Shown here piece by piece: positions 8,979 through 15,922 of a stretch of DNA of 64,000 nucleotides. A model generated the notes under the pieces. It saw nothing but the letters and a program-made list of their open reading frames with translations. It was not told the origin of the DNA and ran no database searches. This DNA comes from Streptomyces sp. WMMB 322 (lineage in GTDB: Bacteria; Actinomycetota; Actinomycetes; Streptomycetales; Streptomycetaceae). The stretch spans positions 124,001 to 188,000 of the forward strand of contig NZ_FMHI01000008.1 in NCBI RefSeq assembly GCF_900090145.1, written 5' to 3'. Position 1 is the first letter of the stretch; every line of letters starts with the position of its first letter. A program made the translations under genes and the position numbers.

Positions 8979-9773
8979 ATGACAGGGCCGGCGAAGGACG
9001 CCGACGCGGGGGCCGTACGCGCTCCCGGCCGGTTCCACGGACGGACCGCCGTCGTCACCGGAGCCGCATCAGGCATCGGCGCGGCCACCGCGCACCGCCT
9101 CGCGCACGAAGGCGCCGCCGTCGTGATCGCCGACGTCGACGAACCGCGCGGCGCCCGGGTGGCGGAGGGGATAGGCGACGGCGGCGGCGACGCGGTCTTC
9201 GTCCCGGCCGACGTGGCGGACCCCGGCGCGTGGCGGCGCATCCTCCGCGCCGCACGCGAATTCGGGCCCGTCGGTGTGCTGGTCAGCAACGCGGTCAAGG
9301 TGGAGGTCGCCCCCGCCCACGAGACCACGCCCGACTCGTGGAACCGGCAGATCTCCGTCGGGCTCACCGCCGCCTTCCTCGGCGTACGGGCCTGCCTGGA
9401 GGACCTTCGTGCCGAACGCGGAGCGGTCGTGCTCGTCTCGTCCGTCCATGCGCACCACGGCATTCCCGGGCACCCCGCCTACGCGGCCGCCAAAGGCGGA
9501 CTGCTGTCGCTGTGCGGTCAGTTGACGGTCGAGTACGGACCACAGGTGCGGTTCAACACCGTGCTGCCGGGGCCGGTGCTCACCGGGCTGTGGGACCGGG
9601 TGCCGGAGCAGGAGAGGGCCGCCAGCGTCGCGGGGACCGCGGCCCGCCGTTTCGGCACGCCGGACGAAGTCGCTTCCGCCGTCGCGTACTTGGCCTCGCC
9701 GGAAGCGTCGTACGTGACCGGCGCGAGTCTCCTGGTCGACGGGGGGTGGAGCGTCATGAAGTCCTCGTCGTGA
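8979..9773 (+). CDS. SDR family dehydrogenase (probable sugar dehydrogenase)
   Basis: 264-aa classical short-chain dehydrogenase. The nucleotide site is VVTGAASGIGAAT (residues 25-37), and D52 at the end of the second strand (IADVDE) suggests NAD preference. The usual NAG is NAV here (residues 104-106). The catalytic residues are S155, Y168 and K172 (YAAAK). Divergent transcription from GH42 and linkage to galactonate dehydratase suggest it oxidises D-galactose to galactonolactone; this is inference from context. GGGAGG sits 6-7 bases before the chosen ATG, so the upstream in-frame ATG at 8916 was rejected. Confidence 0.85.
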   Translation: MTGPAKDADAGAVRAPGRFHGRTAVVTGAASGIGAATAHRLAHEGAAVVIADVDEPRGARVAEGIGDGGGDAVFVPADVADPGAWRRILRAAREFGPVGVLVSNAVKVEVAPAHETTPDSWNRQISVGLTAAFLGVRACLEDLRAERGAVVLVSSVHAHHGIPGHPAYAAAKGGLLSLCGQLTVEYGPQVRFNTVLPGPVLTGLWDRVPEQERAASVAGTAARRFGTPDEVASAVAYLASPEASYVTGASLLVDGGWSVMKSSS

Positions 9774-9858
9774 CGATTCAGCATGAGGCGGCCCCCGGAA
9801 GAGACGGGCACCGGGCGGACCGGCGGTCAAGAAGGCATCGGAGAAGGAGAGTCAGGGC

Positions 9859-10590
9859 ATGTCCGGTTACGCGCGCCGCGGAGTACACGGCCAGACCGTC
9901 GAGGCCATCGCACACCGCGTACTCAGCGGTCGCATCGGTGCGGGAGACACACTCGACCTTGGCGCGCTCCAGAGCGAACTCGGCGTCAGCCTCACCGTGT
10001 TGCGCGAATCGCTGAAGGTGCTCGCAGCCAAGGGGATGGTCGACGCACGGCAGAAGCGGGGCACATTCGTGCGGCCCCGCGCCGACTGGCACCTCCTCGA
10101 CGCGGACGTGCTGCGCTGGCAGTTCGAATCCGCCGACGGCCCGGACACGGGCGCCGGCAACGCCCTGCTTCGTGACCTCGCCGAAGTGCGGGGCATCGTC
10201 GAACCGGCGGCGGTACGGCTCGCCGCCGAACGCCGCACCGACGCGGACCTCGCGACGCTGGACGACGCACTCGCCGCCATGGAGCGTGCCTCGGAGATCG
10301 GCGACGAGGCCGTCGACGCCGACCTCGCCTTCCACCGTGCCCTGCTCGCCGCCTCGCACAACGAGATGCTGGAGCGCATGGAGATGGTCATCGCCACCGG
10401 CCTCGCCTACCGCGACCGGCTCGTGCACGCCTCCGGCCACCGCCCGCAGAACCCCGTGCCCAGCCACAGGGCCGTGCTCGACATGGTCCGGGCGTGCGAC
10501 GCCGACGGTGCGGAAGCGGCCATGCGGGCCCTGCTCGAACAGTCGGCCAGGGACCTGGACGAGATCCGCGGCAAGGGCGCGGCAGGCTGA
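9859..10590 (+). CDS. FadR/GntR family transcriptional regulator (FCD domain)
   Basis: 243-aa regulator with a GntR winged helix (residues 8-75; LQSELGVSLTVLRESLKVLAAKGMV is the helix-turn-helix region) and an all-helical FCD ligand domain (about 95-235). The His-rich positions DADLAFHRALLAASHN and VPSHRAVLD match the metal/ligand site of FCD proteins. It follows the SDR gene by 85 bases on the same strand, with AAGGAG before the start. By position it is the likely repressor of the galactoside module, comparable to DgoR, responding to galactonate or a related acid; the ligand is inferred. Confidence 0.88.
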   Translation: MSGYARRGVHGQTVEAIAHRVLSGRIGAGDTLDLGALQSELGVSLTVLRESLKVLAAKGMVDARQKRGTFVRPRADWHLLDADVLRWQFESADGPDTGAGNALLRDLAEVRGIVEPAAVRLAAERRTDADLATLDDALAAMERASEIGDEAVDADLAFHRALLAASHNEMLERMEMVIATGLAYRDRLVHASGHRPQNPVPSHRAVLDMVRACDADGAEAAMRALLEQSARDLDEIRGKGAAG

Positions 10591-10616
10591 GACCTCGCCT
10601 CGCCCTCGCCCTTGCG

Positions 10617-10832
10617 TCAGCGGCGGGCGGCGCCCGCGACGAAGCCCACGAATGTCGTCCACTGCCGGGTCGGCAGCGAAAGCACCGGCCCGAGCGCGGA
10701 CTTCGAGTCCCGCACGTTCACCGTGCCCGCACCTGCCGCGACTTCGAGACAGTCACCGCCGCCCGAACCGCTGTGGCTGCTCTTGAACCAGTGCAGCTCG
10801 CCGTGACCGGCCTTGTGCTGCTCGGTGTTCAT
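10617..10832 (-). CDS. DUF397 small protein, duplicate copy
   Basis: 71-aa DUF397 protein. Motifs are WFKSSHSGSGGGDCLEVA, VRDSKSALGPVL and a C-terminal WTTFVGFVAG. It differs from its neighbour at 10908 by only three residues (H/R, G/D, L/V). DUF397 proteins usually partner an upstream XRE/DUF5753 regulator and are linked to development and antibiotic control (WhiJ-type systems). The start overlaps the stop of the duplicated regulator tail, preserving the ATGA coupling and its GGAG site, although no full regulator lies directly upstream of this copy. Confidence 0.85.
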   Translation of the reverse strand: MNTEQHKAGHGELHWFKSSHSGSGGGDCLEVAAGAGTVNVRDSKSALGPVLSLPTRQWTTFVGFVAGAARR

Positions 10833-10887
10833 AGCTCTCCCGCAAGCTGCTCGATGAAGGCCCTCGGCTCCCTGAGGTTCAGGGCCA
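10830..10887 (-). pseudogene. Duplicated C-terminal fragment of the XRE regulator
   Basis: Read leftward, this segment encodes ALNLREPRAFIEQLAGEL and a stop, the same as the C-terminus of the regulator at 11120-11959 except that Ser is replaced by Pro. It has no start and is a by-product of the tandem duplication. Confidence 0.8.
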
Positions 10888-10903
10888 CGGGGGCCCGGCT
10901 TCC

Positions 10904-11178
10904 TGCGTCAGCGGCGGGCGGCGCCCGCGACGAAGCCCACGAATGTCGTCCACTGCCGGGTCGGCACCGAAAGCACCGGCCCGAGCGCGGACTTCGAGTC
11001 CCGCACGTTCACCGTGCCCGCACCTGCCGCGACTTCGAGACAGTCACCGCCGTCCGAACCGCTGTGGCTGCTCTTGAACCAGCGCAGCTCGCCGTGACCG
11101 GCCTTGTGCTGCTCGGTGTTCATAGCTCTCCCGCAAGCTGCTCGATGAACGCCCTCGACTCCCTGAGGTTCAGGGCCA
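10904..11178. repeat. Tandem duplication, copy B
   Basis: Second copy of the 275-bp block found at 10613-10887. This copy is joined to the intact regulator gene and is therefore probably the original arrangement. Confidence 0.9.
10908..11123 (-). CDS. DUF397 small protein
   Basis: 71-aa DUF397 protein (WFKSSHSGSDGGDCLEVA, VRDSKSALGPVL). Its ATG overlaps the stop of the XRE/DUF5753 regulator as ATGA (11120-11123), the standard coupled pair in Streptomyces. The family is thought to act with, or be regulated by, its partner; its biochemical action is unknown. Confidence 0.9.
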   Translation of the reverse strand: MNTEQHKAGHGELRWFKSSHSGSDGGDCLEVAAGAGTVNVRDSKSALGPVLSVPTRQWTTFVGFVAGAARR

Positions 11179-11959
11179 TCGAGCGCAGCTTGCCATATCG
11201 GAGAGAGAACGAACTCACTTGCGCGCGGTCGCCGACGACATGACCGATTCCCTGCGATTCGAAGTAGCCGAAGTGATGGTGCTCCGCAGTCTCGATGAGC
11301 ACCATCGGGCCGTTGAGCCCCGGGTGGAAGCCGCGCCCCAAGGGCATCACTTGCATCTCCACATTGCGCAACTGGCCCTGGGTCAACAGGTGTTCGAGCT
11401 GGTGCCGCATCGTTTGCGGGTTCCCGAGGGGATTGCGCAGTGCTGCTTCGTCGATGACGAACGAGAAGTTCACAGCCGGGCGCCTGGTCAGGAGGCGCTG
11501 TCTGTTCAGGCGGGCGTCGACGTGCTGTTCGACGACCTCTTCTTCCAGGGGTGGGCACCTACCTTCGAACACGGTACGTGCGTAGTCCTCCGTCTGGAGC
11601 AGGCCCGGAACGAGTTGCGGGTCGTACGAGCTGCGGCTCACCGCCTCCATCTCGATGAGGGCGAAGTCCCGGAAGAACGCGGGCAGTTTGGCGAAATCGA
11701 CCTCCTCCTGGAGGACTTGCAGCGCACCGCCCGCCTCCAGTACGCGCTCGGCCGCGGCCGTGAAGGGGGCCTTCGCCGGGCGGCGGCCCTGCTCCACCGA
11801 GGCGACCGTCTCGTGCGAGTAGCTGATGAGTTCGGCCAGCTCCTCCTGCGTCAGCCGTGCCTTCTCGCGGAAGAGCTTCAGCAGCTTTCCGTAGCCGACC
11901 CAGATGGCGGGCCGGTCGTCGTTCTTCCTGCTGGCCTGCTTGCTGTTCGTCCCGCCCAT
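11120..11959 (-). CDS. XRE family regulator with DUF5753 domain
   Basis: 279-aa WhiJ-like regulator. The helix-turn-helix is at residues 23-80 (LRLTQEEL-like region reading KARLTQEELAELISYSHETV, then VEQGRRPAK). The DUF5753 domain spans about 95-275, with YDPQLVPGLLQTEDYAR, a conserved start of that domain. It is coupled to the DUF397 gene by a 4-base overlap. Proteins of this kind modulate development or secondary metabolism in Streptomyces; a specific target cannot be inferred. Confidence 0.9.
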   Translation of the reverse strand: MGGTNSKQASRKNDDRPAIWVGYGKLLKLFREKARLTQEELAELISYSHETVASVEQGRRPAKAPFTAAAERVLEAGGALQVLQEEVDFAKLPAFFRDFALIEMEAVSRSSYDPQLVPGLLQTEDYARTVFEGRCPPLEEEVVEQHVDARLNRQRLLTRRPAVNFSFVIDEAALRNPLGNPQTMRHQLEHLLTQGQLRNVEMQVMPLGRGFHPGLNGPMVLIETAEHHHFGYFESQGIGHVVGDRAQVSSFSLRYGKLRSMALNLRESRAFIEQLAGEL

Positions 11960-12086
11960 GAGCGCCCCACGTCGTTGCCGAAGATGTGAGGTCCAACTCC
12001 GCTACCTCGCACGGAGGTACGGGCTGTGCCCCGTACAACGCCGGGCGGCACTCGTACACGGGCCGCCTTCGTTCACTCCGTTCACG

Positions 12087-13346
12087 TCAGCTCTCGGGAG
12101 GCACGCCCAGTGCCAGTACCGCCGTGTCGTCGACCAGCCCTTCGCCGAAGGCGTCCAGCAGGTCGGTGATGGCGGCGACGACCTCTCCGGCTGTGCTGGG
12201 CGCCAGCACGTCTGCGTAGCCCAGCAGCGCGTCGTCTCCGTAGCGCTCACCCGATTCGGTGGCGGTGTGGGCTTCGGTGAGCCCGTCGGTGTACAGGAGC
12301 AGGGTGTCTCCGGGGCCCAGATGCACGTTGGTGGTCGCCACATGCGGTGTGGCGAGCACACCGATCAACTGCCCGCCGGGAGTGGGGAGATACTCGGCGC
12401 GTCCGCAGCGGCGCAGCAGCAGCGCGTTGGGGTGCCCGCCGCTCGCGAGTGTCACGCCGAAGCCGTCGTCCTCGGGCCGGAGAACTCCGAAGAGGACGGT
12501 GCAGAAACGGGGGTCGTGCTCGAAATCAGCCGTGTTCAGCACGGTGTTGAGGTTCTTGAGCACGGCCACGGGGTCGGGGTTGTAGACGGCCGCGGCCCGC
12601 AGGGTGTAGCGGGCGAGCGAGGTCAGCACCGCCGCGGGCGCGCCCTTGCCGCACACGTCACCCAGGAACAGCCCCCATGTGTCCTTCGTGAGCGGGAACA
12701 AGTCGTAGAAGTCTCCGCTGACTTCGTCCGGGGAGGCGACGTGGTAGTGAGCGGTCACATCCATCCCCGGAGGTGATGCCAGTGCCGGCGGCACCAGCGT
12801 CTGCTGGAGCGTGCTGACCAGGCGCTGGGAGCGCTCGCGTTCGAGTTCCGCCTTCTCTCTGGAGCGCAGCAGCTCCGACTCGTACGCACGTCGGTCCCGG
12901 GCGTCGTTGACCGTGGTGCGGATCAGTTGCGGCTGTCCGCTGCTGTCCGTCTTGACGACGGAGGTGACGAGCACGGGCAGCCGGGATCCGTCGGCGGTCC
13001 TCAGTTCCAGGGTGACCCCGCTCACCTCGTGCTGGAGGTGGACCAGCGGTGCGAAGTGCGTCTCGTGGTAGATCTTCCCGCCCACCGTCAGCAGATCCAC
13101 GAAGCGCATGTTCCCGACGACATCGTCGTGGGAGCGGCCCAGCCAGTCCAGAAGCGTGCGGTTGGCCTTGACGATCCGTCCGTCCATCAGCGTGGAGAGG
13201 TAGCCGCACGGAGCGTTCTCGAACAGATCCTCGGGGTTGTCCTCCAGCAGCCCGGCGTGCGCGGCCGCCCCCGGTGTGCCGTGGCCGTCGGGGGTGTCGT
13301 GCTGCTGCGGAGGGCCCTGCTCCGCGTCGTCCGCGCCCCGCATCAT
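12087..13346 (-). CDS. rsbP: RsbP-like PAS-PP2C (SpoIIE) phosphatase
   Basis: 419-aa protein with the domain order of Bacillus RsbP: a PAS domain (about 38-150, with FENAPCGYLSTLMDGRIVKANRTLL closely matching the RsbP PAS start), a short coiled coil (152-185) and a PP2C/SpoIIE phosphatase (190-415). The metal-binding acidic residues are visible in DEVSGDFYD (D212), LFLGDVCGKG (D230), LYTDGLTEA and the C-terminal VDDTAVLAL. It should dephosphorylate an anti-anti-sigma factor during energy stress. It overlaps the rsbQ stop by four bases (ATGA). A second ATG follows immediately at 13343. Confidence 0.88.
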   Translation of the reverse strand: MMRGADDAEQGPPQQHDTPDGHGTPGAAAHAGLLEDNPEDLFENAPCGYLSTLMDGRIVKANRTLLDWLGRSHDDVVGNMRFVDLLTVGGKIYHETHFAPLVHLQHEVSGVTLELRTADGSRLPVLVTSVVKTDSSGQPQLIRTTVNDARDRRAYESELLRSREKAELERERSQRLVSTLQQTLVPPALASPPGMDVTAHYHVASPDEVSGDFYDLFPLTKDTWGLFLGDVCGKGAPAAVLTSLARYTLRAAAVYNPDPVAVLKNLNTVLNTADFEHDPRFCTVLFGVLRPEDDGFGVTLASGGHPNALLLRRCGRAEYLPTPGGQLIGVLATPHVATTNVHLGPGDTLLLYTDGLTEAHTATESGERYGDDALLGYADVLAPSTAGEVVAAITDLLDAFGEGLVDDTAVLALGVPPES

Positions 13347-14146
13347 CCGTCACGGGCTGCGAACCCGGCGATGGCCTCCGTGGTGGCGGCAGGCGCGCTC
13401 AGCTGCGGGCAGTGGCCGACGGCTTCGAGGGTCACCAGTTCGCTGCCGGGGATCGACTTGTGGACGAACGCTCCGACCTCGCGGGGAGCGATGACGTCCT
13501 GGGCGACGTCGATCACCCGGGTCGGTACCGAAACGCGCCCGAGGTCGGCGCGGTTGTCGGAGAGGAACGTCGCACGGGCGAACACTCTCGCGACGGCGGG
13601 GTCGATCCGGCAGAAGCTGTTGGTCAACTCCTCGGTCAGCTCAGGCCGTTCAGGGTTGCCCATCACGACGGGGGCCAACGCCTCGGACCAGCCGAGGTAG
13701 TTGCTGTCCAGTGACTCCAGCAGCTCGTCGATGTCCTCGGCGCTGAACCCGCCCCGGTATCCGGCGTCGTCGATGTAGCGCGGCGAGGGCGTGAGCAGAA
13801 TGAGCTTCTCGAACAGCTGGGGCTCCCACGCCGCGGCCAGGACTGCGAAGACGGCGCTCACCGAGTGCCCGACGAGCACGAGCGGCCCCAGGTCGAGTTC
13901 ATGGCAGATCTCCAGGATGTCCTCGGCGTACGCGTCCAGTGAGGAGTACCGCTCCTCGCTCCACGCCGAGAGATCCGACTTCCCGGTGCCGACGTGGTCG
14001 AACTGGACGATCTTGAACTGCCGTGCCAGCTCCGGGGCCACGAGGCGCCACATGTTCTGGTCGCAGCCGAAGCCGTTGGCCAGCATCAACACGGGGCCGT
14101 CGCCCCGGCCGGTGATCACCACGTTGTTCCTGCTCAGTACATCCAT
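13343..14146 (-). CDS. rsbQ: RsbQ-like alpha/beta hydrolase
   Basis: 267-aa hydrolase very similar to Bacillus subtilis RsbQ (269 aa), the activator of RsbP in energy-stress signalling. Shared features include LANGFGCDQNMW, FDHVGTGKSDL, LVGHSVSA, LTPSPRYIDD, NYLGW and the C-terminal GHCPQLS. The triad would be S95, D217 and H245, nearly in register with RsbQ S96, D219 and H247. It is the first gene of a two-gene unit with the PAS phosphatase. The ribosome site is GGAAG, five bases before the ATG. Confidence 0.9.
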   Translation of the reverse strand: MDVLSRNNVVITGRGDGPVLMLANGFGCDQNMWRLVAPELARQFKIVQFDHVGTGKSDLSAWSEERYSSLDAYAEDILEICHELDLGPLVLVGHSVSAVFAVLAAAWEPQLFEKLILLTPSPRYIDDAGYRGGFSAEDIDELLESLDSNYLGWSEALAPVVMGNPERPELTEELTNSFCRIDPAVARVFARATFLSDNRADLGRVSVPTRVIDVAQDVIAPREVGAFVHKSIPGSELVTLEAVGHCPQLSAPAATTEAIAGFAARDG

Positions 14147-14268
14147 AACGCTTCCATTGTCCTACTTGGCCTGGTATGCGGCGATGGGTGGAGCGTGACT
14201 CGGCGGCGCTCTCGTGCCGGGGAATGCCGAGGGTGCCGAGGGGTTGAGGTGAGGGTCGGCGCGCGATA

Positions 14269-14283
14269 TGCATGAGTCATGCA
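14269..14283. promoter_or_regulatory. Palindrome overlapping the marR start codon
   Basis: TGCATGAGTCATGCA is a perfect palindrome with 7-bp arms and a single central base. It covers the ATG of the MarR gene at 14279 and lies in the 132-base gap between rsbQ and marR. This position suits autorepression by the MarR protein. Confidence 0.6.
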
Positions 14284-14881
14284 TGACTCTAATCGCACGG
14301 CCAATCTCCTCGGCGCCACCGCGCTCGCCGTGACCGACCTGGCTCTCACCGGAGCCACCAAGGCCGCCGGGACCAGCGCCAGCGGCTCCGCCGCGCTGGT
14401 GGTGCTCTCCGCCTCGCCCGGCCTGAGCGTCACCGAACTCGGCCGCCGCGTCGGTCTGTCACAGCCCGCCGCCGCCCGCATGGTCGACTCGCTCGAAGCG
14501 GGCGGGCTCGTCGAGCGGCGCCCGGGGCCGGGCCGGTGGGTCTCCGTGACGCCGACCGCCGCCGGCACCCGCACCGCCCGCACGATGCTCGCCGCACGCG
14601 GCACCCCGCTGAACCAGATCGTGGACGTACTGGACGAGGCCGAACGGGAGAGGCTCGACGCACTTCTGGCCAAGCTTCTGACGCGGCTCTACGCGGAGGT
14701 CGGCAACGCCGATCTGCTGTGCCGCCTCTGCGACCGCGAGGGCTGCGTGCACGACGGCGCGGTCTGCCCCGTCGGGCAGGCCGAGCGCGACGAACAGCGT
14801 GAGCAGCACGGCGGCCGGCAGCGTGAGCAGCAGGGCGGGGGGCGCCGGAGCGGTGCGGGCGCCGCACCGCGCCCCGACTGA
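14279..14881 (+). CDS. MarR family transcriptional regulator
   Basis: 200-aa MarR-type regulator. The winged helix covers about residues 35-105 (LSVTELGRRVGLSQPAAARMVDSLEAGGLVERRP). It is followed by a four-Cys cluster, LCRLCDREGCVHDGAVCP, seen in this actinomycete subfamily and able to bind metal or sense redox. The tail after residue 170 is low-complexity (Gln, Arg, Gly). The stop overlaps the start of the EamA transporter gene by one base, so it probably controls that exporter. Confidence 0.85.
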   Translation: MHDSNRTANLLGATALAVTDLALTGATKAAGTSASGSAALVVLSASPGLSVTELGRRVGLSQPAAARMVDSLEAGGLVERRPGPGRWVSVTPTAAGTRTARTMLAARGTPLNQIVDVLDEAERERLDALLAKLLTRLYAEVGNADLLCRLCDREGCVHDGAVCPVGQAERDEQREQHGGRQREQQGGGRRSGAGAAPRPD

Positions 14882-15780
14882 TGGGTCCGCTCCTCGCGCT
14901 GGCCTCCGCCGTCTTCTACGGCGTCGCCGACTTCACCGGCGGCCTGCTCGCGCGCCGCGCCGGCTTCGCCCTCGTCGCGCTCACGGGCCAGGTGGCAGGA
15001 CTCGCGCTCACCCTGGCGGCGGCGCCGCTGTTCCCTGCGCACGGACCGGCGCTCCCCGACCTCGCGTGGGGAGCGCTCTCCGGGACCGGAACCGGCCTGG
15101 GCATGGTCTTCCTCTACCGGGGGATGAGCCGCGGAGCCATGAGCGTCGTGGTGCCCGTCAGCGCGGTGGGCGGTCTGGCCCTGCCCGTACTGGCGGCCGT
15201 CGCGGTCCTCGGGGACCGTCCGTCGGCGCTGTCCTGGCTGGGCATCCTCGTCGCCGTGCCGTCCCTCTGGCTGGCGTCACGCAGCGCGCCCACGCCCGGC
15301 GCACCGGCCGCCGTCACCGGAGCCTCCCTGGACGGACTCACCGCGGGCGCCGGAATCGCCCTCCAGTACGCGGCCCTCGCGCAGGCCGGTCAGAGCTCCG
15401 GCATCTGGCCCGTCACGGCAGGCCGCGTCACCGCCGTCGCCGTGATCCTGCCCGCGGCGCTCCTGGCGCTGCGTGCGGCGGGGCCGAAGGCGGCGGCTGC
15501 CGACCGGGCGGGCAGTGCGGCGCGGGCTGCGCGGACGGTGCTGACGCCGCGCCGCGCAGCCGGCGCCGCCGCGACAGGCATGGCCGCTGCGCTCGCCCTC
15601 GTGCTCTACCTCCTGGCCACCCGGGAACAGATCGTCACCGTCGCCGTCGTGCTCTCCTCGCTGTATCCCGCGATACCGGTGCTTCTCGGACTCACCGCCC
15701 TGCGGGAACGCCCCACAGGGCTGCAGTCCGCGGGGCTCGTGGGCGCCGCCGTCGCGACGGGGCTGCTCACCGCGGGCTGA
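14881..15780 (+). CDS. EamA/DMT family transporter
   Basis: 299-aa membrane protein with about ten hydrophobic segments in two repeated halves, as in EamA drug/metabolite transporters. The first half begins LLALASAVFYGVADFTGGLLARR and the second follows a short hydrophilic loop near residue 145. A cytoplasmic Ala/Arg-rich loop lies at about 200-225. Co-translation with the MarR regulator (TGATG junction) suggests efflux of the compound sensed by that regulator. Confidence 0.88.
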   Translation: MGPLLALASAVFYGVADFTGGLLARRAGFALVALTGQVAGLALTLAAAPLFPAHGPALPDLAWGALSGTGTGLGMVFLYRGMSRGAMSVVVPVSAVGGLALPVLAAVAVLGDRPSALSWLGILVAVPSLWLASRSAPTPGAPAAVTGASLDGLTAGAGIALQYAALAQAGQSSGIWPVTAGRVTAVAVILPAALLALRAAGPKAAAADRAGSAARAARTVLTPRRAAGAAATGMAAALALVLYLLATREQIVTVAVVLSSLYPAIPVLLGLTALRERPTGLQSAGLVGAAVATGLLTAG

Positions 15781-15922
15781 GAGCGGGGGAAGAGCGGCGC
15801 GAACGCGGCGCGAACACCGCCGCGCACGTGTTGCCGGGCCATTCGGGGGAACCCCGCACCGCAAGCTCGATGAAGCCGACACAGCGTGGCCCGGCGCCGC
15901 CGGGCCGGCGGGACGGATTCCA

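Larger units (their letters stand above)
10613..10887. repeat. Tandem duplication, copy A
   Basis: This 275-bp block matches 10904-11178 base for base except for a few substitutions; the offset is 291. It contains a whole DUF397 gene and the last 18 codons of the XRE regulator gene. The 16 bases between the copies do not belong to the repeat. Confidence 0.9.
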
